From the NCBI GenBank assembly GCA_026874595.1, contig CM049313.1:12151508-12215507 (forward strand): 64,000 nt of DNA. The letters are read 5' to 3'. Below the pieces are notes generated by a model. That model had not been told where the DNA came from and did not search any database. It saw nothing but the letters and a program-made list of their open reading frames with translations. Origin of the DNA: Sipunculus nudus. Its lineage: Eukaryota; Annelida; Sipuncula; Golfingiida; Sipunculidae. Made by a program: the position numbers and the translations under genes. Within the stretch, counting starts at the first letter, position 1. Each line of letters starts with the position of its first letter. Below are positions 12,001-22,635 of this stretch, piece by piece.

Positions 12001-14845
12001 AACACGTATTACATTTGTATTGGCCAAGTCAGTCAGGGTATCGCCTGATTGACAGGTGTTGTGGCTGATGTTGTGCGAGTTCTTCTCGCTATGTTTATGT
12101 TGACGCCTGTGATCGCGATCAATCCACAGTTATAACACTCGTGTACAGGAGTAGCCTACGGTTTAAGGACAATTTTTTGGCAGTTAACAATTGATATCAA
12201 AGAGAAGACGCTCTTTTAGTGTTAATTCAACATGCTTTATAGATGATTTGGTCCTTGCCATAGGGTGGCGACATGTCTATATTGCCAACCGATCTTTTCA
12301 CTCTCCGCTTGGTGTCATCCGCAACGGTAGAATAATATATCAAACACTGCAGGAAACACTTCATTGGACACAATATTGCTTGGATTAAAAAGTCCCAATG
12401 CATCTGTTGGGTTGAACAATTATCGTCTTGGGTGCAAATTATTAAATTGAACATTGGTCAGGAGTCTCGTACTGAGTCTGATAATCACGTACGACCACAT
12501 TGGGTGTGAATTTGTCTTCAAATGCACCTAACCCTGCCATGTCATATGAAAACGAATGGTCAATCAGTAGGAAAATCCGAATGTAGAAAATCCTTCGTTC
12601 GCCCTAGATGTAATCTAGTCAGGTTCATCACGTATTCAGGGCGCCCTCGGTTACTCTCGTTTGATACCGAGTTCCTACAGGATGAATCTAATACTTATAA
12701 AAGGAATTCGGTTCACGTCTGTTTGCAATGTTCTCTAAAACCGCGTTGTGTACTATAGAGTGCCTTACATCATTTTAAAGGTTATTATGCCCGCAGTGAC
12801 ATAGGCGATATGAGAATAAATAATTTTTTATGTACATATAATTTTGAGTAATTTTTCCGTTTTTACTGACTTGCACAGAGGTAAGACCGAGCACAGCCGA
12901 ACTGCCTTCGGCAATGACCGGAACGCATGCATCGTGGTCTTTCAACCTCAAACACTACTATTGTTCATATGAATAACGCTTGCTTTCAGTAAGGGATTTG
13001 AGCCTGTCGGGTCTTTTATTTGAACGAGGCTCCTACCCTCGTGCGTGGTCAGTAAAAGAGAAAAACACATGTTTCTCGCTTTATGAAATGGAGAGTTCAA
13101 CCCAGGAGGAATAATGACAAAACCTAATTCAAGGTCCCAATTTTACGAACAGGCGTGGGGTGTGGGGGTGGGGGTGGAGTGGTGTCTGGGGTTTCAGGCC
13201 TCAAAATTTGTCTGATACGATGAAAAAAGGGTTGCGGCGGTTGAAAATGAATACTGACCCTCTGCATGGAGTGCCGTTGGTATGCATATTTCTGTTTCGT
13301 TCTTCAAGAACAGTTTCCTTGCAACGCACATTTAATAAATCTTTCATGTGTTCCTCACATCAACCTAATCTTTATACGTCCAACGATAGAATCCAGTCAA
13401 ATGTCATCGAAAACCTGAATGCCCCCGCGTCTCATTCCGGTTCGCAATGTAAACACCATCACTGACCAGGTCTTCAAGGTTAACATACCGTGGTATAAAT
13501 TTCTTGCCACGAAGACAGCTCCACAAAATAAATGTTAAAAATATTGGAGCGACTGCAGGATCATTCACGCACTGTCTCTACCAGGTAATGAGTTTATACG
13601 GACGGACGGTATGATGTTTAGGGTTCATGTAATTTAAGAGTAAGTGGCAAAATTAAGATACAAGCAGCTGGACATAGAAACGTTTTCTGATCATAGAAGT
13701 GTTGTGCCTCAGAGAGGTGAGTGAGTTATTCTGCAGTCGTGCCAAATGAGCCAACATTTCACATCTCAGTTATTAAATCTCCCCAACCCCGGTAATAAGC
13801 CCGGTGCACCGGGTCTATCAGCTAGTGTATAATAAAAAGTACAGGTACACCAACGTGTGGCCGACCGGCCAGCCAGTGCGACAGGGTCATAGAAATTGTC
13901 AATATCATCATATCATTATCTCAAAAGTAGATAACATGATGATTATGATGATGGCGTAGGCCTACCCCTGGTTACATACAATGCCGAATAGGTGACTGTG
14001 CACTTTAGTACCCCACTTTAAAGTCTGATTTTCTTTTTTAGTTTTTGTGATTAAATTCCACTAAATATGAGCTAGACCATTTAAAGGATCATTATTCAGC
14101 AGAATGAATGGACAGTAAGGGTTAAGTTTGGGCTTTACTGGCCTGATCGGGTTTAGGCCTACAAAATAAAACTAAAAAAAGCAGTTGTTTCCCTACCCAA
14201 ACCATTTTGTTCTTCATAAAAACGATCAGATAATTACAGAATATTCTTCTGATGGTAATATCCGCATAATATCCAGATATGGTGAAATGATGCTCATAGT
14301 GCTGTATATGATTGAAAGTAGCCGACAATTATCAGATCCCGAAATAAAAGAAAATGTTCTGTCTGGCCGAAAGGGAAGAAAAGTTCCCTGCCCTGCAAAA
14401 TTTTACCTGTGTACAGGTACTTGCAAAATAGCCAGGTGCATTCACAGGTACAGGTTCATTTAAGTACTTTAGAAAGTTCCTGCGTACCGGTACAGATAAC
14501 TTTATTGCAATTCAAAGACATTTGAGGTTATAATATGTTGGTACATTTCATGTGTATCCTAGTACGCTCGTCCATTTTCAGTATCAAACATGTACCTGGA
14601 ATACATGTACAATATACATATACACATGCACATATTATCTTAGTCCCTGGTACAGGCACTGGCACTGGTACCAGGTATTTCCTGTCCATGATATCAAATT
14701 CCAGGTCCAAGTACTCTGAATTGAGTACAGGCCCAGGTACAGGTAACTACACCCAACCCTATGGAGGTAAGGCGTTTGGAAATAAACATAAGATTTTTTT
14801 TCATTGCTGATTATCAGTGATGTGCGGTCATTATCTGTTTAGGTA

Positions 14846-14911
<66 letters not shown>

Positions 14912-17900
14912 AAAGAAACTGTACATTCTTAAGAATGATAATTAGGCGAAACAAATAGACTCATAATAAAATGGGTACTACAAAGTGCTATTGATGTACA
15001 TTTGACCTGGGGGTCAACCACTACAACTATGTTTAGCGCAACAATAAAACAGATGATGATAATGGTATATTTTATAAGATTCTGAAGGGAGTGCATATTT
15101 GGTGCCAAGATGTTCACACCAAATACCCCGATCCCTGTATATGTTCCCGCTTGTATAGAATAATTGAAGACGGTGTTTCCCGTACTAGACTTCCAACTGA
15201 TTGGAGATTCTGGTGACTCAGGTAGAACATGTATATGAAGAGCGGATCAGCCAGTAAACAATATCATATCTAGAACGGGTTAATATGTTCAGACATATTT
15301 GAAGGGATATCAGAATTCGAATCTTGTTTCGTGACTGAAGCTGATTTACAGGACACACTCATAATACCATATGCTGCAGTACGTTATTTGCAAGATGAGT
15401 ATGTTCTACCTTTGATCCAGGAAGAGCCGCGTTCACACCTATCCGTTCTTTTCCATCCCCACCCGCTTCTGTCATCCCTCGTCCGATATCCGTCAACCCC
15501 GTTCACGCCTACAAAAGTTCTTTCCTTCCGCACCGGCATTCATCACCCTTGCTTCATAATCAATATTCTTATCTTTCACGTAGGTTTTGGTCTACCTGGT
15601 ACTTTAACATATGGGGTTTTTTCGAAGTGGTATATAGAATTCGAGTCAGGATTTGGTGTGTGGACTGATGATAGGTTCATACAAAATCAAATTTAGATTA
15701 TATATCAAACTACATATGAGCATAACAAGTAAATTGTTATGGAATATTAAATTACAGACAATATTCAATTGTTTACTTTTTGGCATAAAAGCCGGTTTTG
15801 AGTCTATGTTGGGAACAACACTTTAATTGCAGAACTGCTCAAATCCGCAATACGTATTTTCCATTTACAATTGCACATGTAGGTATCAACTGCATGTTTA
15901 AAATATACCGTAGGTCACGGGAACAAAGCCCCATTGTCCAATAATTCAGTTACAGCTGTTCTTAAAGGTGCACATTCACCTACCTTCGGGCAAAAAAATG
16001 TATATAGTTTCTGGCTTCTTCTATGTCTTTAATAATGACCTATGGGTAATTCTGGTTATGAAAAATTCTTATAACGCCTCCGTACAGGAGGTATGAATTT
16101 GTTTATCAAAAACGTGTTTGTAAACACAGCAATGTTGACAAACGGGAAAAACATGAAACCTAACGTGGTAGGTTGCATATATATATGGAGGTAGAAAGGC
16201 CACTTGATGCATAACGCCATTTGCAAAGCTCTGGCTTATATGATTTGCTGCCAGCATATATAATAAACATATTGATATTATCAAAACAAGCAGCCTGTGT
16301 ACGGTGATATCTACGTTTTAATGCTTATTTCTTTATAAAAGCTCTATTGATAACCTTTAATTAATCAAGGTGAGATAGGTGATTAGGTCCCTTTAAATTA
16401 CCTGACTCCATCTTTTCTTGTGTTTGATCAGGTTCTTGTTCTTCAGATGACAGACCAGGGTGTTACCATAGGGCAGGGTCCACTTCAAGTAGCCTCCGTA
16501 CGGAGTCCTACATGTTTTCAAATCTCTGGAAGATTCTCCTTGCGGACCTCCACTACAAAATTTTAAATAAAGTTAAAATTTAGTACTTCAGGGAACTGAT
16601 AACTCACACCTCTGATAACGAGCCGCGGGCCAATCACTTCACAGCAAACGATGTCGGAGCCTTGTATAGATGAATGAAGCATGGATCTTTACAGACAGTT
16701 TAAAATGTTATTGCCGGTATTTACATTCATATCCACCTGCGGTTTTTAATGTTTGTTTATTTTGTCTTGAGGTAAGTAATGCAAACCGAGTATCGGGAGA
16801 GTTGAGTAAAAATGGATTTCGAGACAATGAAATATTTCATATATTCGGTCACGTTTTGTGAAAATGTGTGTAAAAGAATCAAATTTATCGTTTATCTGGG
16901 TGCTGATAGTTATACAGCCACTAACACTGCCGGTCAGATGCCCGAGGTACACAATATCGGAAAGATTGTTATTGTTTTATGAGATAATAAACAATATTGT
17001 TTTAATCATATATCTTTGGAGGCATTGTAAATTGACTGTAGTAACTGTCTGCTCGCCATTTAGCTAACACACTTTTTTACCTTTTTGTGTTCTTCATGAC
17101 ATTAATCAGCTGCTTGACGTATTTGTTGATGACGTAATTTCCGTCCTCGTTTTTTTCGAATGCGTCATCAAAGTAAATTTGACCTGATACCAAGACAAAG
17201 AAGAACAAATGATAATGACCTCGCATCATTCAGTAATGCAGGAATCTTTACTCGATACAAAGGCTAATAAATGTGAAATTACGACTATCCTTAAACATAT
17301 GGTTATCACGTAATTACTTGCGGTTTGATCAAATCTTTAATTACAGTCAATTTCACTTAACATAATATTATAAATGATTAGGCCTGATTTCATTCTCGGT
17401 TTACATGAACAAGAAAACATTTTGAGGAAATAACGCGCCGTTTCAATTTAAGTAAAATTGCTGTTAAACCGACTTATCATACCTAATATATATTATGTAC
17501 CTTATATAATGTAAGGTTATATTGTATTACATATAATCCAATATGAATGTATAATTTGGAATTTTGTATTGATGGTTTACAATTAAACATTTCTATGTGA
17601 CATCAAACAAGAGACTGCTTGTAATTATTTATAATACTTGCTCAACTTGTGAAGCGCATCTTATCCGAAACACACTGAACTCACCTTCAAATTCGTAATA
17701 ATCGATATCTCTTTGTTTTTCTTTCTTCTTCTGATCTTCGTCCAACCTGAAATATAAATCTATATATAAATACAGTGGTTTTGATAGAGTGTTCTATTTT
17801 GTGGAACCAGGTAAATAAATCTGGAAAAATGAGTTAATTCGACCAATTATATTAAGTACAACTTAGTGCAAAATTTGGACACAACATTTAAAACTGTGCA

Positions 17901-17978
17901 ACGACTAAACTGGTGTGGTTTTAATGGTACATTGGTTTCTTCAATTAATTTGTTGATCTTTATATGAATAAATAAATA

Positions 17979-18058
<80 letters not shown>

Positions 18059-21000
18059 GACACAGACAGAGTGAGAAGAGAGAGAGCTTGTGTGTACATG
18101 CATGGTTGCGATAAAGTGAGCGATAATGGACAGACCTGAGGATGGACTTTATCAGGTTTGTCATTTCTTGTACTTCTTCGTGCCACATGGTGGCGCATAG
18201 GTAGATGAACGGTGACTTGGTGTCCTCTTCTTCTTCCTGTTCCTTTTTGTTCTGTGTTGACGATTAACAAACAGCAACCATATAAAAGGTACCCCAGGGC
18301 ATTCTCATTTAACAAAGTGCCCGACTAACGAAACACGCAGTTTATAAGACTAAATCCTTGGTTCCTTAGTTGATTAGTGGGCCTAAGCAGTCTTGCAGAA
18401 ATGGAGTTAGTCGTCCTGCCATGTCTTAACTGTTGCAACTGCACCTTATCTGATATCCATATGACCCATTAATATGCAATAACCAATTCTCGCTCCAACT
18501 TGACAGGTCGTTTGTCAGAACTAGCTATAATCTTTATGATTCTGTGACACAGTTAAGAATCACCATTGACGTTTATGTTATATATTTTAATATATTTTAC
18601 CTATTTATTAACTAGGAACCATGTAAGTCTGAATCCAATTTTAAACAACTGACCTTTAGACCTTTTTCCAGGGTTTCTGGGTTGATTCTGCGACGATTAT
18701 GTAAAACGTGTTGCTCCAGGACGGCCCCGTCCCACAGAGGTTGTACCAGCAGTCTATTAAAGCAAACAGAAAATGTACAGCATTAAAATACAGCCCCACA
18801 GAGACTTTATCAGCAGTCTGTTAGAACAAGCAGACAAAAAGTAGGGGCCTACAGCATTAAAACTTAGTCCCACAGAGACTGTACCAGCAGTCTGTTAGAA
18901 CAAGCAGACAAAAGGTACAACACCAAAACATGGTCCCTGAGAGACTATACCAGAAGTCTGTTACAGCAAACACAGGAAAAGTACTGCATTAGGACTATCT
19001 AAAGTCAACAGAGGCAGCTATTATATAATTGATTTATATATTGATATAAATTAATTAATAAATTGTGAAACAGGGGAAATAGGTAAAAGGTAATACAATG
19101 TCTCAACAGCAAAAAACGACCATACCATTTTATGTTTGCCAGGTTCCGCGGGTATGCATGTATTTGTTCTTTACTTCTAAGTAAGAACAAAGTGTCTCCG
19201 TTCGATTATGAATGTAAATGTGCGTGGATATCCGAGTCCATGATTTTTCTGTACTTGCCAGTCTATCTAATAATTATGTGTGTTACTGTGTGTTTTCTTT
19301 ACTTTTCAGTAGGTGCCAATCTCTCCGCCCACGGGTGCCAGACATGACGTGTGATCCAAATCTGGGATAACCACCACAACACCGCAATCCAGATGTGTTG
19401 CTGCTGGATGAGGACACTCATGCCGCCATCTGGTGGGTAACAGTGGAACCACTGCCTCATGCTGAAATATAAACACAAAACCAAAACCATCGCAAATATT
19501 TATTTTAGCCTTATACATAAAGAAACGAAATTACACATTATAAAAATGATGCTGATGGAATGGTTTTACAACAGGCCGGGCTGTATGGCAATCACGATCT
19601 AGTGTGGACCAATGTGGAATTGGTAAGCCTGATTTTATTACATGACAGTCATATTACGCTTCCACATAGTGAAAGCATTGTATGACCTATTATTAAATAA
19701 GATTAGGTAAACTCACGATCCCGATCATGATTTAGCCAAGCCTAAAGAGAGACAGAGCAATGATTACTAAAAGAATCATGCTTTAGAATAGGTACAACAT
19801 ACTAAATAACATTGCATACAAGTAGGCTTAAATGTAAAATTTTATGTAAATAAATAATTTGAACATTACTTGTTTCCAAAGCTGCAATGATTTCTGTTCC
19901 AGGATTCACAAGTTGCGATAAGAGATCCGAGAAGGACGGGAGTACTGATCCACACAGGAATAGCGTAACAGACCTTCTCCACCAGAATCTTAGCCGCAGT
20001 CCGGGTGGCTGAGTACACCACGAGGCCGGTGAGGAAGCATATCAACCAGACATATACCCAGTCAAGGTTCAGCTGAGGAAGATCAGCCATACTGATGGTG
20101 TCAACACAGCGCCGCCTGTCGCCGCTAAAATTAAACAGATCCTGAACGCTCCTCCCGTCTCGGACCAAAAACGCCATCATCATCAAGATGGTGACCGCGC
20201 ATTTCCAGATGCTTGTAAAGACGTTTATCACTATCTTATCTTTGTTTAAATTCAAAATTAAATTATCTATTGTCTCGGGGTGGTATATTGTTTTGTTATC
20301 GATATAATTCTGCCAATATCTCGCGGAGATGAGAAGCAGCGAGAACGGGATCATCACAGCTAGGCTAGGATCCGTTGCTCCTGGATACTGAGTGAAATTC
20401 CCCCTGAAGAACTTGTTTCCGTTGACACTAATCAGCACCGGCCAAACGACCAGAGCTGTCAGTTGGAAGAGGAGGGCGATAATGTCCAAAACAAACTGGA
20501 CGTATTTCTTAGTTTCTGAGAAACTGAAGGCGCGCAAAGCTGCAGGAACGGTGGAGGCGCCAAGAGCGACTACTGCCCCCTGGAGGCTGTTCAGTCCAGG
20601 GAGAACCCGGAAGACCAACATCGCAACCCCAATGGCGTACAATGTCTCAATGATGAAGGCCTGTAAGAAAACACAGATGGCGATTTACATATGTGACACA
20701 AGAAACTGCCATCAGTGTATCTGCAGCATACATGCAGGAGTAAAAAACAGACGAGTGTTGCATGTGGTACACTTTACTCATCTAGATATGTATGAATCGA
20801 AAATATGAATATCATCGAGAGGTTTTAGATGCTATGATAAATAAATTCGTTGTAACGTAACTATCAAAGTTCAGAATTTAGGCAAAAAAAGGTATGGTTC
20901 TCAGGCACATTTTTTTTTCAAATATCAGTGCGGGCGGGCGGTTTTCCCCACTCTTTTATAGGTTTCGATAAAATGCATATGATCAGGGAAAAGCTTGATA

Positions 21001-21591
21001 ATAACAGATTTTTTTCCTACACAGAAAAAAGCGCTAAATAACAAAGGAAATCTTATCAAAGTTGTATTATTCATCTCCTTGAAAGATGAAAATTAAAGTA
21101 TAAATATTTGATGCGGAGGGTCAAATTGACGCGGGCGGTGCCTGAAAACCGTGTGTTACGACGCATAATGTAATAATCGGCCCATAATGTAATAACGGCC
21201 CATATTGTAATAAAAACGACCCATAATGTAATAATGGCCCATAATGTAATAAAAAACGGCCCATATTGTAATAACCATACCCTGCCCATATTGTAATAAA
21301 AACGCAAGTGGGTAAAACGGCCCATATTGTAATAAAATCGCAGGTGGGTAAAACGGCCAATAATTTTATAATTCAAATTTCATGCAAATTAACTAAGTCA
21401 ATCCAAATATTGACTGCTCGTGACACGAATGTGCATGAAAGTGAACATACAAGTATGAAAAACCACTGGATTACATAATGACTGTTTAAAACGGTGACCA
21501 AGCTAATATGAGCGTAATATGGCCATAATTCATGTTTATCCTTTTGTTGAATCAGTGTTTAAATAGGATGATAAAGTATTTAAACAAGATA

Positions 21592-21664
<73 letters not shown>

Positions 21665-22563
21665 CCGGAGCCCCATCAGCCCCCATCCAGGGTGAGCGCT
21701 CTGCAATATTGGAAAGCAGTGCCCCACAGCCGTGTATCACGTTTGTATCACAAACGAATGCAAAATTTGGCGAGTTCCTCCATGTTATGACTCAGTAATG
21801 GGGATGATTACACACTCAAGACCCGCAGGTGCGGTAGTTACCTGACACCAGGATATTATATAAATGACACTAAGCGTGTGCCCTGTCACGTATTCCAAAG
21901 CGAGATAGATTTATACAGATGTACAAACAGGTTAAGATTAGTTAAAAAAGCGATTACACCCACAAACAATATATATACCTTATTCCTTCAAACTCGGAAC
22001 CATCCTACAGAGAAGGTTTAACTCAGTAGTATAAAAAAATATTTTTTTTTAAATTGAACAGGGTGACAGTATTATGTCTACCTTAAGGATCGACGAACAA
22101 CTATAAAGACCTATAAAGACTACCGAACGCCACCATCTGATCTATGGAGAGTGCCTCCCAGTAATTATTACAACTGTTTGTATAATCCATGAAAAACCAG
22201 ATGTTTGCAATCGCCAAGCGATCGCAAGGGAAGCCTCCCTCAGCCTTCTCCACCCTAACCCGCTGCCCCACCCCCACCCCTCACGGTCAAACACCTAACC
22301 CCCCCCCCCCCGGTTACCTGCAAATGATCGGTAATGATAAATGCGTGGGAAAAGGGAACGAGTAAAGTTTGATCCACCAGTTACTTTGTCAGTCATATGC
22401 TTTATTGCTATTTACTATTTTTGCTAATTACTATTTATAGCATTATGTAAATGGCGTGGCCTCAAAGGAATAAAGAAATGTCGCCATTTACAAAATGAAT
22501 CTTAACAATATGCCTCATTCAATCCCATTGGCCTGTTGCTAGGGGTTTTCCTTGGTTAGCATT

Positions 22564-22635
<72 letters not shown>

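Larger units (their letters stand above)
11480..16401 (-). other. Chitin synthase intron 9 (4.9 kb)
   Basis: The longest intron of the gene. It contains a cluster of GGTACAGG/CAGGTAC words (14.4-14.76 kb), a (TA)n at 14849-14906 and a dispersed element at 15962-16396. No conserved exon-like segment was found; remaining open frames look random. Confidence 0.6.
16553..18653 (-). other. Chitin synthase introns 5-8
   Basis: Introns 16553-17080, 17184-17684, 17747-18135 and 18252-18653. Only a compound microsatellite at 17981-18071 stands out. Confidence 0.6.

Noticed and set aside
12885-13100. Dispersed repeat around GAACTGCCTTCGGCAATGAC
   Set aside because: The wording recalls invertebrate repeats but no second copy is present in the window, so it cannot be supported.
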